A DNA stretch of 64,000 nucleotides, taken from positions 1 to 64,000 of the forward strand of contig JAZNGZ010000062.1 in the NCBI GenBank assembly GCA_045576735.1. The letters run 5' to 3'. Position 1 is the first letter of the stretch. Every line of letters starts with the position of its first letter. The notes beneath the pieces were generated by a model. It did not search any database. It saw only the letters and a program-made list of their open reading frames with translations, and was not told where the DNA came from. Origin of the DNA: RGIG4079 sp045576735. GTDB taxonomy: Bacteria; Bacteroidota; Bacteroidia; Bacteroidales; Muribaculaceae. Of the stretch, positions 44,971-53,061 are shown one piece after another. Both the position numbers and the translations under genes were made by a program.

Positions 44971-45001
44971 TTTGTTATTAGCTATATTTGGCTTAACTTT
45001 G
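44971..45001 (+). promoter_or_regulatory. Promoter of the DUF4290-rimM genes
   Basis: TTTG (44971-44974), 19 bases, TAACTTTG (44994-45001), a full consensus match. The leader to ATG 45019 is about 12 bases. Confidence 0.75.
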
Positions 45002-45018
45002 AAGTCAAAAATATAAAT

Positions 45019-45609
45019 ATGTTGACATATAATACTCAACTAAAGAAATTAATTTTGCCTGAATATGGTAGAAATATTCAGCAAATGGTAGATCATTGTT
45101 TAACTATCGAAGATCGAGAAGAGCGAACAAAATGTGCTTATTCGATAATTCATATTATGGGAAATCTTTTCCCAAATCTTAGAGATGTAGAAGATTTTAG
45201 ACATAAATTGTGGGATCATTTAGCTATAATGTCTGATTTTAAGTTAGACATAGATTATCCATATGAGGTAATTAGTCAATCAAATCTCAATAAGACTCCT
45301 GAAAGGATGGATTATCAAAATCAGCCGATAAAACTTCGTCATTATGGGAAATATATTGAGCAGATGATAGAAAAAGTTGCGACATTGGAGGAAGGTGAAG
45401 AGAGAGATGTATTAATCTCTTTAATTGCCAATCACATGAAAAAGATAATGTTCTCAGTCAATAAAGATGGTGTTGAAGATGAGAAAATTTACAAAGATTT
45501 GTTTGAGTATTCAAAAGGTAAAATCAATTTAGATTCTTCGAATTATCATTTGCATGAATTTAAAGAGGCGCCCAATCAAAATTCTAACAAAAAGAAAAAG
45601 AAAAAATAA
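45019..45609 (+). CDS. DUF4290-family protein
   Basis: A 196-residue cytoplasmic protein of a Bacteroidota-specific family of unknown function. Two similar segments are visible: LPEYGRNIQQMVDHCLTIED (about 11-30) and LRHYGKYIEQMIEKVATLEE (about 108-127), suggesting an internal repeat. The C-terminus is a lysine-rich tail (KKKKKK). It lies 21 bases upstream of rimM and, by position, may relate to ribosome biogenesis, but no function is established. Confidence 0.88.
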   Translation: MLTYNTQLKKLILPEYGRNIQQMVDHCLTIEDREERTKCAYSIIHIMGNLFPNLRDVEDFRHKLWDHLAIMSDFKLDIDYPYEVISQSNLNKTPERMDYQNQPIKLRHYGKYIEQMIEKVATLEEGEERDVLISLIANHMKKIMFSVNKDGVEDEKIYKDLFEYSKGKINLDSSNYHLHEFKEAPNQNSNKKKKKK

Positions 45610-45630
45610 GGAAATAAATTAATATATTTA

Positions 45631-46158
45631 ATGATTAAACACGAGCAATTAATAAAAATAGGTCAAACTGTAAAGCCTCATGGAATATACGGAGAAATTA
45701 CTTTAGTCACTGACTTCGATATTGCCGAAATTGTCTTTTCTTGTTTTGTGTTTGAACTTGATGGTATATTTGTCCCATTCTTTGCCGAGTCAATCAGAAA
45801 TAAAAAATCTAATACTTTTTTAATAAAGTTTGAAGGATTGCAATCGGAGGTAGAAGTTAGTGATTTGTCAAACATGGATGTTTATGTTTTAAAGTCTGAG
45901 TTTGATGAAAATATTGAGTTAGACAATGATGGTATGTATGCCGAAGATTTTATTGGATACAATATTATTGTGGGAGATAACGTTTTAATAGGGGCGATTG
46001 TTGATTTTGATGATACTACCGACAATGCTCTTTTTATTGTCAAAAATCAAAATGATACGGAATTTTTTATTCCCATTGCTGATGATTTTATAGTTGATAT
46101 TGATATAGACAATAAAATAATGACAATGAATTTACCCGAAGGGTTGTTGGACCTATAA
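45631..46158 (+). CDS. rimM: 16S rRNA processing protein RimM
   Basis: A ribosome maturation factor that binds S19 and helps fold the 3' domain of 16S rRNA. The N-terminal beta-barrel begins IGQTVKPHGIYGEITLVTDF. The C-terminal PRC-barrel contains AEDFIGYNIIV and ADDFIVDIDIDNK. Length 175 is canonical. It is notably acidic, more so than many RimM proteins. It is followed 2 bases later by a small acidic protein gene. Confidence 0.93.
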   Translation: MIKHEQLIKIGQTVKPHGIYGEITLVTDFDIAEIVFSCFVFELDGIFVPFFAESIRNKKSNTFLIKFEGLQSEVEVSDLSNMDVYVLKSEFDENIELDNDGMYAEDFIGYNIIVGDNVLIGAIVDFDDTTDNALFIVKNQNDTEFFIPIADDFIVDIDIDNKIMTMNLPEGLLDL

Positions 46159-46160
46159 CT

Positions 46161-46463
46161 ATGGTATATAACGAAAGTCACGCAATAGTGCATATATCAC
46201 AGATAGTTGGAGAACATATAACCAAAGATCAAATTTTAAATGTGATTGATGTTATATGGGATTATTATGAAAATAATGGTCTGCTTGATATTTCGTTTGA
46301 CGATGTTGATGATTTTGTTGATGATGAGGTGGATTCTAATGAATTAATCAAATATGTTTCAAATATTATCTATAGCGAATTTGAAATGGAACTAACATTT
46401 GAAGATATAAAAAAAATTGTATTGGCTGAATTAGATTATGAAAAAACACTTGACATTTTATAA
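46161..46463 (+). CDS. Small acidic hypothetical protein, 100 aa
   Basis: I do not recognise a family. The protein is very acidic, with an Asp-rich centre (FDDVDDFVDDEVDSNE, about 53-68) between two predicted helical parts. It has no signal peptide. It begins 2 bases after rimM and overlaps the next gene by 26 bases, so it is embedded in the operon. The two halves (QILNVIDVIWDYYENNGLLD and ELIKYVSNIIYSEFEMEL) have similar helix patterns. Function unknown. Confidence 0.65.
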   Translation: MVYNESHAIVHISQIVGEHITKDQILNVIDVIWDYYENNGLLDISFDDVDDFVDDEVDSNELIKYVSNIIYSEFEMELTFEDIKKIVLAELDYEKTLDIL

Positions 46464-47094
46464 GATTAATTATAAGATAATATTATTTATCTTGGTATCG
46501 TTTATCAGTTGCCCATCTTATGGATTTGACTTAACTGTGCCAATTAATTCCGACGAAATAGATGTTTGGGAGTTGTTGTTAGAGGAAAACATTTGTTACC
46601 CTAATATTCCGGTTGATGTTTCATCACAAGTTAAAACAAAAATAGAACGTCAATATAAGTCACTAAAGAAAAAGGGGTTTAATGTAAAGTTAATTAGGAA
46701 TGATGAAGTTATAAAATTATCAATTCCTACCGACGATTTATTTGATTTAAACTCTCCTAATCTAAATGAATCTTCGGCAACTAAATATCTAAACCATATT
46801 CTTGAGTACTTAAAATATAATAACTTATATAGGCTAGTAATAGCTGTACATCATGATGATTCTTTGTCACCGAATGAGGCTGAAAATTTGACATATGAAC
46901 GTGCGTTTAAATTAATTGATTGGCTCCAAATACGTGAAAAAAATGCAAATACAATTGTACCATATTCAATGGGGAACGATATGTTATTGACACAAGACTC
47001 TAGTAAAAAGGGGAAAAAACTAAATAGAAGATTAGAAATTTATATTATTCCCGGTGAGCTAATGTTTGAACTTGCAAGAGAAAAAAAATTGTAA
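46438..47094 (+). CDS. OmpA-like-domain envelope protein, hypothetical
   Basis: A 218-residue protein with an N-terminal signal peptide (about 1-30, ISCPSYGFD). The C-terminal half resembles OmpA-type peptidoglycan-binding domains: ERAFKLIDWLQIREKN, PYSMGNDMLLTQDS and the NRRLEIYIIP end. It may bind the cell wall noncovalently. The first part is unlike known domains. The start overlaps the preceding frame by 26 bases; alternative starts would remove the signal peptide, so this one is preferred. Confidence 0.75.
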   Translation: MKKHLTFYKINYKIILFILVSFISCPSYGFDLTVPINSDEIDVWELLLEENICYPNIPVDVSSQVKTKIERQYKSLKKKGFNVKLIRNDEVIKLSIPTDDLFDLNSPNLNESSATKYLNHILEYLKYNNLYRLVIAVHHDDSLSPNEAENLTYERAFKLIDWLQIREKNANTIVPYSMGNDMLLTQDSSKKGKKLNRRLEIYIIPGELMFELAREKKL

Positions 47095-47134
47095 CATTTC
47101 AGTTGTATTTAGTGTGATATAATTTTTTAATAAT

Positions 47135-47142
47135 TATCTTTG
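47135..47142 (+). promoter_or_regulatory. Promoter -7 box of proS
   Basis: TATCTTTG matches TAnnTTTG exactly and lies 24 bases upstream of the proS ATG. The -33 region is poor. Confidence 0.6.
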
Positions 47143-47166
47143 TAGAAAATAATAAATTAATAAATA

Positions 47167-48648
47167 ATGGCAAAAGAATTGAAAGGATTAACCAAACGCG
47201 AGACAAATTATTCGCAATGGTATAATGAATTAGTTGTTAAGGCAGATTTGGCTGAGCAATCAGCTGTGAGAGGTTGTATGGTCATAAAGCCATATGGCTA
47301 TGCTATTTGGGAAAAAATACAACAGCAATTAGATAAAATGTTCAAAGAAACTGGTCACGTTAATGCCTATTTTCCATTGCTAATACCAAAATCATTCTTA
47401 AGTAGAGAAGCTGACCATGTTGAAGGTTTTGCAAAAGAATGTGCTGTAGTAACTCATTATCGACTTAAAAATGCTCCAGAAGGGAAAGGTGTAGTCGTTG
47501 ATCCTGAAGCAAAACTTGAAGAAGAACTAATAATTCGTCCTACATCAGAAACAATTATTTGGAATACTTATAAAAATTGGATTCAAAGCCATAGAGATTT
47601 GCCAATTTTGTGCAATCAATGGGCAAATGTATTTAGATGGGAAATGCGTACACGTATGTTCTTGCGTACAGCTGAATTCTTGTGGCAAGAAGGTCACACT
47701 GCACACGCAACAAAAGAAGAGGCGCTTGAAGAAGCAGTTAAGATGCTTAATGTTTATGCCGATTTTGCTGAAAAATATATGGCAGTACCAGTGATTAAGG
47801 GTGTAAAGTCTCCAAATGAACGATTTGCCGGAGCTTTAGATACATATACAATTGAAGCTATGATGCAAGACGGAAAGGCATTGCAATCGGGCACTTCACA
47901 TTTCTTGGGTCAAAATTTTGCAAAGGCATTTGATGTAAAATTCTTAAATAAGAATAACGAATTAGAATATGTGTGGGCAACATCATGGGGAGTTTCTACT
48001 CGCTTGATGGGCGCATTGATTATGTCTCATTCCGATGATAATGGTTTGGTATTACCTCCCCACTTAGCTCCTATTCAAGTCGTTATAGTCCCTATTTATA
48101 AAAATGAAGAGCAATTAGCAACAATATCAGCTACTGTAGAACCAATTATTGCTGAATTAAAACAATATGGCATTAGTGTTAAGTATGACGATGCTGATAA
48201 TAAACGTCCAGGGTTTAAATTTGCTGAGTACGAATTAAAGGGTGTTCCAGTTCGTCTAGCAATAGGTGCTCGTGATATTGAGAATGGCACTATTGAAGTG
48301 ATGCGCCGTGATAAACTAGAAAAGAGTGTTGAGCAGCTAAGCGGAATTGCTACATATGTTAAAGAATTATTGGCTGATATTCAGTCAAATATTTTCAATA
48401 AAGCACTTGCTCATCGTGAAGCTAAAACAATTACAGTTGATACATATGATGAGTTTAAAGAAAAAATTGAAGAAGGTGGATTTATTTTAGCCCATTGGGA
48501 TGGGACTTCTGAAACTGAAGAAAAGATTAAGGAAGAAACCAAAGCCACAATCCGATGCATACCTATAGATGGAGATAAAACTCCCGGAGAATGTATGGTT
48601 ACAGGAAAACCTTCAGCTCAACGTGTAGTTTTTGCTCGTAGCTATTAA
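47167..48648 (+). CDS. proS: Prolyl-tRNA synthetase (archaeal/eukaryal-like type)
   Basis: A class II aminoacyl-tRNA synthetase that charges tRNA-Pro. The protein is 493 residues and lacks the INS editing insertion of the E. coli type. Class II motif 2 is in NVFRWEMRTRMFLRTAEFLW, motif 1 near RGCMVIKPYGYAIWEKI, and motif 3 near SWGVSTRLMGALIMSHSDD. The anticodon-binding domain follows, and the protein ends in FARSY, as in the short archaeal-like ProS found in Bacteroidota. It is monocistronic, with its own promoter and terminator. Confidence 0.96.
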   Translation: MAKELKGLTKRETNYSQWYNELVVKADLAEQSAVRGCMVIKPYGYAIWEKIQQQLDKMFKETGHVNAYFPLLIPKSFLSREADHVEGFAKECAVVTHYRLKNAPEGKGVVVDPEAKLEEELIIRPTSETIIWNTYKNWIQSHRDLPILCNQWANVFRWEMRTRMFLRTAEFLWQEGHTAHATKEEALEEAVKMLNVYADFAEKYMAVPVIKGVKSPNERFAGALDTYTIEAMMQDGKALQSGTSHFLGQNFAKAFDVKFLNKNNELEYVWATSWGVSTRLMGALIMSHSDDNGLVLPPHLAPIQVVIVPIYKNEEQLATISATVEPIIAELKQYGISVKYDDADNKRPGFKFAEYELKGVPVRLAIGARDIENGTIEVMRRDKLEKSVEQLSGIATYVKELLADIQSNIFNKALAHREAKTITVDTYDEFKEKIEEGGFILAHWDGTSETEEKIKEETKATIRCIPIDGDKTPGECMVTGKPSAQRVVFARSY

Positions 48649-48670
48649 AAATTCTTTGATGACAATAATA

Positions 48671-48710
48671 AATGATTGCGTGAGGGATATTTACGCAATC
48701 ATTTGTTTTT
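48671..48710 (+). terminator. Rho-independent terminator of proS
   Basis: AATGATTGCGT (48671-48681) and ACGCAATCATT (48693-48703) form a perfect 11-bp stem, followed by TGTTTTT. Confidence 0.88.
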
Positions 48711-48747
48711 ATAAATTTTTCGTTATAAGTAATATCGATTAATTTAG

Positions 48748-48755
48748 TATATTTG
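48748..48755 (+). promoter_or_regulatory. Promoter -7 box of the glycosyltransferase-umuDC operon
   Basis: TATATTTG matches TAnnTTTG and lies 15 bases upstream of ATG 48771, so the leader would be under 10 bases. It overlaps the possible TTG start at 48753, excluding that start. Confidence 0.6.
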
Positions 48756-48770
48756 CAAAAAATATTATAT

Positions 48771-49730
48771 ATGGAACATAATATACCTCCAAGAATTGCA
48801 ATTGTTTTACCTTGCTATAATGAGGCGTTAGCTTTGCCTACAACAACAAAAGTTTTGCTTGAATTACTCGATCAAATGGTTGAGAAAAATTTGATATCAG
48901 CAAAAAGCTATGTTCTTTGCTGTAATGATGGGAGTAAGGATGAAACATGGTCTATAATAGCTCAACTTCATTCTCAAGATAAACGAATAAAAGGAATTTC
49001 GTTAGCTCATAATAGAGGTCATCAATATGTTTTATTGGCTGGATTGATGACTGTTAAGGATAATTGTGATGCTGCAGTATCAATTGATGCAGATTTACAA
49101 GATGATCCTGATGCAATTGTTAAGATGGTAGAAGATTTTAATGCAGGGAAAGAGATTGTTTATGGCGTGCGAAGTAGTAGAGCCACAGATACTTGGTTTA
49201 AAAGAACGACTGCTCATGGTTTTTATTCGTTCCAAAAATCAATGGGGCTTGAAACAGTATATGATCATGCCGATTATAGGCTTATGAGTAATAGGGCCCT
49301 ACATTTATTAAGTGAATACAAAGAATCTAACTTGTTTTTACGTGGAATTATACCTCAAATTGGTTTAGAAACTTCAATTGTTACTTATGAGCGTAAAGAA
49401 CGAATAGCAGGAGAATCAAAATACCCCTTAAGTAAAATGCTCAGTTTTTCAATTGATGGTATTACTTCTTTTTCAGCGAAACCAATACGAATGATATTTA
49501 TGCTCGGATTGATATTGCTATTGATTGATATAGGAGTTGGAATATATGTCTTGATCTCATATTTTAGCAATACTACAATATCGGGTTGGGCATCGTTAAT
49601 GCTATCAGTATGGTTCTTAGGAAGTTTGATTTTGATGAGTATAGGTGTAGTTGGAGAGTATATTGGTAAAATATTCATTGAAGTTAAGCAACGACCACGG
49701 TTTGCAATAAAAGACACATTATTAGATTAG
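48771..49730 (+). CDS. Family 2 glycosyltransferase, polyprenol-phosphate type (GtrB/DPM1-like)
   Basis: A 319-residue protein with a GT2 domain (about 9-225) and two C-terminal transmembrane segments (about 236-260 and 272-300), the architecture of enzymes that load a sugar onto undecaprenyl phosphate. Nucleotide-sugar motifs are IVLPCYNEA, CCNDGSKDETW, the DxD-type SIDADLQDDPD and the GESKYPLSKML segment. Start chosen at ATG 48771, because the frame's earlier TTG lies inside the promoter. It is 7 bases upstream of umuD, an unusual partner. The sugar and acceptor are not known. Confidence 0.92.
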   Translation: MEHNIPPRIAIVLPCYNEALALPTTTKVLLELLDQMVEKNLISAKSYVLCCNDGSKDETWSIIAQLHSQDKRIKGISLAHNRGHQYVLLAGLMTVKDNCDAAVSIDADLQDDPDAIVKMVEDFNAGKEIVYGVRSSRATDTWFKRTTAHGFYSFQKSMGLETVYDHADYRLMSNRALHLLSEYKESNLFLRGIIPQIGLETSIVTYERKERIAGESKYPLSKMLSFSIDGITSFSAKPIRMIFMLGLILLLIDIGVGIYVLISYFSNTTISGWASLMLSVWFLGSLILMSIGVVGEYIGKIFIEVKQRPRFAIKDTLLD

Positions 49731-49737
49731 TTGGGTA

Positions 49738-50184
49738 ATGAGTATTAAGATTTATGCATCAGATACATCAAGTGCAATTGAACTTCCATATGCCGATGAA
49801 GGTATAAAGGCGGGCTTCCCCTCCCCTGCCCAAGATTTCATAAATGAGTCTATCGATTTAAATAGAGAGTTGATAGACCATCCGGCTGCGACTTTTTATG
49901 GCAAAGTAGTTGGTAATTCTATGATTAAAGAAGGGATTGAAGAAGGAGATGTGTTGATTATTGATCGTTCAATCGAGCCATATAATAAAGATTTAGCAGT
50001 TTGCTGTATTGATGGTGATTTTACTTTAAAAAGAATACAAATAGAGTCTGATAAAGTGTGGCTTATACCTTCTAATGAATTATATGATCCAATTTTAGTA
50101 ACTCCCGAAAATCAATTCTCGATATGGGGTGTTGTAACATATGTTATTAAAAAATATCGTCGCCCGCGTATCTCAAATTCATGA
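49738..50184 (+). CDS. umuD: UmuD-like SOS mutagenesis protein (S24 peptidase)
   Basis: A LexA-fold self-cleaving protein of 148 residues that, after cleavage, forms Pol V with UmuC. The likely cleavage site is A25-G26 in IKAGFPSPAQD, the nucleophile S61 is in VVGNSMIKEGI and the general base K98 is in FTLKRIQ. Its 3' end overlaps the umuC start as ATGA, a coupled pair. SOS control is expected from the family, but no LexA box that I can recognise is present upstream. Confidence 0.94.
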   Translation: MSIKIYASDTSSAIELPYADEGIKAGFPSPAQDFINESIDLNRELIDHPAATFYGKVVGNSMIKEGIEEGDVLIIDRSIEPYNKDLAVCCIDGDFTLKRIQIESDKVWLIPSNELYDPILVTPENQFSIWGVVTYVIKKYRRPRISNS

Positions 50185-51443
50185 TAGGACTTCTTGATTG
50201 TAATAATTTTTATGTGTCGTGTGAGCGCGTTTTTAATCCGTCACTACAAAATAAACCCATTGTTGTTTTGAGTAATAATGATGGATGTGTGGTCTCATTA
50301 TCAAATGAGGCAAAACAGTTAGGCATAAAACGAGGTGTTCCAATAAATCAAATTAGTGATATAATAAATCTTCATAATGTTAGTGTATTTTCGAGTAATT
50401 ATAAACTTTATGGAGATATGTCAACTCGAGTGATGTCAGTTGTTTCTTCTATAATATCTGAAATTGAAATCTATTCAATAGATGAATGCTTTATAAATTT
50501 TGATAATATAAATTATTCTCAGATTGAAAAAATTGGTCGCGTTATTGTCAAAATGGTGCGACGTTGCACTGGAATTCCTGTGTCTTTGGGCATTGGTAAA
50601 ACAAAAACACTGGCTAAAATTGCAGCTACATGTGCCAAAAAAGATTTAACACATAAAGGTGTTTTTGTTATCGATAATGAGAGAAAGTATATTGATGCTT
50701 TATATAATACTAAAATCCAAAATGTGTGGGGTATTGGTAGTAAATTAAGTGCAAAACTAATTAAAATAGGGATTCTCAATGCATATAGTTTTATAAAAAA
50801 TCCATATCAAAGATATTCGACTATATTAAACATTCATGATATTAGAATTTGGAAAGAATTATGCGGAGAACCATGCATTGATTTAGAATCGGTTGAGACT
50901 TCTAAGAAGCAATTGTGTTCATCGCGTACTTTTGCTCTTTCAATTGATAACATAAATGAACTGGAAGTGGCTATTTCAGCATTCATAGAAAGTGTATATA
51001 GAAAGTTGCAAAAACAAAAATGTAGTGCTAGGTCTATTATAGTTTTTCTTATACCTGATGAGGTACATAAACGAAGTCAAGGAAAGACGCATTCTTACTA
51101 TAAGTTTGAAGAGCCAAAAAACGATATGCTTTCATTGACTTCGATTGCATTAAAACTCTTAAAATCAATCTATTTAGTAGGGCTTAGTTATAAAAAAGCA
51201 GGTGTTTTGATTCCCGAAATTATTGAAAATGATTATGTGCAAAATAATTTGTTTTGTTCACACGAGAAAAGAGATAGGCTAACAAAGTTAAAGAATGCAA
51301 TTTCAGAGATAAATAGTAATCTAGGTATAAATAATGATGTTGTTCATTTAGCCACATCTGTGTCTCAACGTAGTATAAGTAAAATTGAACATTTGTCTCA
51401 ACTTTATTCTACTCGATTTGACGAGTTAATCACAATTAAATGA
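50181..51443 (+). CDS. umuC: Y-family DNA polymerase UmuC (Pol V catalytic subunit)
   Basis: A translesion polymerase of 420 residues. Palm motifs are LLDCNNFYVSCERVF at 4-18 and YSIDECFINF near 95-104, carrying the catalytic Asp and Asp-Glu. VSLGIGKTKTLAKIAA and the VWGIGSKLSAKL helix-hairpin-helix follow, with the little-finger domain to about 350. The start overlaps umuD. A weak hairpin with a 5-bp stem lies after the stop (51472-51485) but is too short to call a terminator. Confidence 0.95.
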   Translation: MIGLLDCNNFYVSCERVFNPSLQNKPIVVLSNNDGCVVSLSNEAKQLGIKRGVPINQISDIINLHNVSVFSSNYKLYGDMSTRVMSVVSSIISEIEIYSIDECFINFDNINYSQIEKIGRVIVKMVRRCTGIPVSLGIGKTKTLAKIAATCAKKDLTHKGVFVIDNERKYIDALYNTKIQNVWGIGSKLSAKLIKIGILNAYSFIKNPYQRYSTILNIHDIRIWKELCGEPCIDLESVETSKKQLCSSRTFALSIDNINELEVAISAFIESVYRKLQKQKCSARSIIVFLIPDEVHKRSQGKTHSYYKFEEPKNDMLSLTSIALKLLKSIYLVGLSYKKAGVLIPEIIENDYVQNNLFCSHEKRDRLTKLKNAISEINSNLGINNDVVHLATSVSQRSISKIEHLSQLYSTRFDELITIK

Positions 51444-51480
51444 TAAATTTATTCTTTAATGTCTAAAAAAACTCAAAAAA

Positions 51481-51511
51481 TTGAGAATGTAGATTATTTG
51501 TTGTAAGTTTG
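51481..51511 (+). promoter_or_regulatory. Promoter of the two HU-family genes
   Basis: TTG (51481-51483), 20 bases, TAAGTTTG (51504-51511). It lies about 24 bases upstream of the ATG at 51535. Confidence 0.65.
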
Positions 51512-51534
51512 TAAGATATTTAATGTTTAAGTAT

Positions 51535-51810
51535 ATGGAAAGTAAGGAATTTGTCTCTAGACTAGCAAAAAAGATGGATAGAGAAGTTAAAGACATTAAT
51601 GTTTTGATTGATGGATTGTCTCAGGTTTTTAAGGACAATCTTTCAAAACTAGATTCTATTGCGTTGCCTGGATTTGGAGAATTTTCAGCAATAAAAGAAG
51701 ACGAGACAATATCAATAGATCGTTCGACGGGAAAGCGTTTATTATTGCCTCCACAAATATCTATTTCATTTAAACCTAGCACAATTTTAAAGAAACGATT
51801 AAGTGAATAA
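51535..51810 (+). CDS. HU/IHF-family DNA-binding protein, 91 aa
   Basis: A small nucleoid-associated-type protein with the HU pattern: helical N-terminus (KEFVSRLAKKMDREVKDINVLIDGLSQVF), LPGFGEFSAIK before the DNA-binding arms, a short arm region with STGKRLLLPPQISISFKPS and a basic end (LKKRLSE). The frame is open from an ATG at 51523, but ATG 51535 better fits the family and the promoter. Its stop lies 7 bases before the ATG of the next HU-type gene, so the two may act together. Confidence 0.85.
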   Translation: MESKEFVSRLAKKMDREVKDINVLIDGLSQVFKDNLSKLDSIALPGFGEFSAIKEDETISIDRSTGKRLLLPPQISISFKPSTILKKRLSE

Positions 51811-51817
51811 GCGAGTT

Positions 51818-52930
51818 ATGGCAAATAAGATAAACTTAGTACAAGTAGCAAACCAAGTCGCTTCAATTTCTGGTTGTTCACAGTCAACTGCGGAAACTTT
51901 TGTCAAAACAACATTCTCAATGTTATCTGATTTGTTGCAAAACGGTACAAAGGTCAAAATAAAAGGTATAGGTACATTTAAGAAGATTGATAATGGAAGC
52001 ATTGAGGTGAGATTTGATGCAGATAAGCAATTAAGTGATTTTGTTAATATGCCTTTTTCTTCTTTTGAAGCGGTTGAATTGGATGATGCTGTTACCGATG
52101 AATTATTTGAAGAAGAAATGTCTCAAGAAAATGAAGAAATTGAGCAGATTGAATCAAATGTGATGGCTGAAGAAAATTCAGATGTCGTAGCATCTCAAGA
52201 AGAAAGTATAAATACAGAAACATCAGATGTTGTAGGGGCAAATATCGATTCATCAAAAACGGAGTCAGAGTCTGAAAAGCAAGTAGCTTCAATAGAGAGT
52301 CAGGTATTAAGTGACGAATCTGATGTCGATGTGCTAGAAAATAATACAGATGAATCTTCAGTAAATAATAATGATATAGATTCAAGTAATAATGAAGAAG
52401 TTAATGATATAGAAGAACAAGACAAGGAAAAAACAGAAGTAAAAGTTCTTAGCTCTCAACGGGGACACATTACTCTTTCATTCTACATAATTTCAATTTT
52501 TATAGCACTTGTTATTGGAGGTGTCATAGGTTATTATGTTAAAAGTATTTCTGAAGACAATACTATAAATAATCGTATCGACCGTCAACAAGAGCAACTT
52601 GATTCAATAAGGGCATCAATTGTTAGTAATCAAAATGACACAACAATCAATGAGTCAACTACACAAAATAATGATGACGTAAAATATGACACAATTACTC
52701 CATATCGTCTGATTACAACAATGGCTGAGGAGTATTATGGAGATATGAATTTTTGGACATATATATATGAGGAGAATAAAGAAATTCTGGGCCATCCCGA
52801 AAGAATTCCTTCGGGAACAATTTTAAAAATTCCTTCTGCAGAGAAGTATGAAATTGACTCCGCAAACCCCACTTCAGTTCAGAATGCTAAACTTAAAGGC
52901 GTTGAAATATATAATAAATTTCGCAAATAA
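51818..52930 (+). CDS. HU-domain protein with transmembrane segment and LysM-like domain
   Basis: A 370-residue protein with an unusual order. An HU/IHF-like DNA-binding domain (1-85, with VKIKGIGTFKKID) is followed by an acidic, Ser/Asn-rich disordered linker (about 86-212), one transmembrane helix (about 217-241, FYIISIFIALVIGGVIGYY), a polar stretch, and a C-terminal LysM-like domain (about 292-345: TPYRLITTMAEEYYGDMNFW, then PSGTILKIP). The predicted topology puts HU in the cytoplasm and LysM at the cell wall, as in a nucleoid-envelope tether. That function is inference. A GTG at 51803 would overlap the upstream stop; ATG 51818 is preferred. Confidence 0.85.
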   Translation: MANKINLVQVANQVASISGCSQSTAETFVKTTFSMLSDLLQNGTKVKIKGIGTFKKIDNGSIEVRFDADKQLSDFVNMPFSSFEAVELDDAVTDELFEEEMSQENEEIEQIESNVMAEENSDVVASQEESINTETSDVVGANIDSSKTESESEKQVASIESQVLSDESDVDVLENNTDESSVNNNDIDSSNNEEVNDIEEQDKEKTEVKVLSSQRGHITLSFYIISIFIALVIGGVIGYYVKSISEDNTINNRIDRQQEQLDSIRASIVSNQNDTTINESTTQNNDDVKYDTITPYRLITTMAEEYYGDMNFWTYIYEENKEILGHPERIPSGTILKIPSAEKYEIDSANPTSVQNAKLKGVEIYNKFRK

Positions 52931-52998
52931 TTAATGTGCTAAAACTAATAATAGACAAAATTAACATACTATATTCGCGTTGAATTTGTTATTATGTT

Positions 52999-53006
52999 TA
53001 AATTTG
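52999..53006 (+). promoter_or_regulatory. Promoter -7 box of the moxR-bat operon
   Basis: TAAATTTG matches TAnnTTTG. The nearest TTG (52980-52982) is only 16 bases upstream, so the -33 element is uncertain. The leader to the ATG at 53062 is about 50 bases. Confidence 0.55.
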
Positions 53007-53061
53007 CAGACCAAAAGTCGAAATATAGTATTTAAAGAAAAATATAATATTAAAATTCAAT

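Noticed and set aside
51472..51485. CTCAA-AAAA-TTGAG hairpin after umuC as terminator
   Set aside because: The 5-bp stem is weak and overlaps the -33 element of the next promoter, so it is not a credible terminator.
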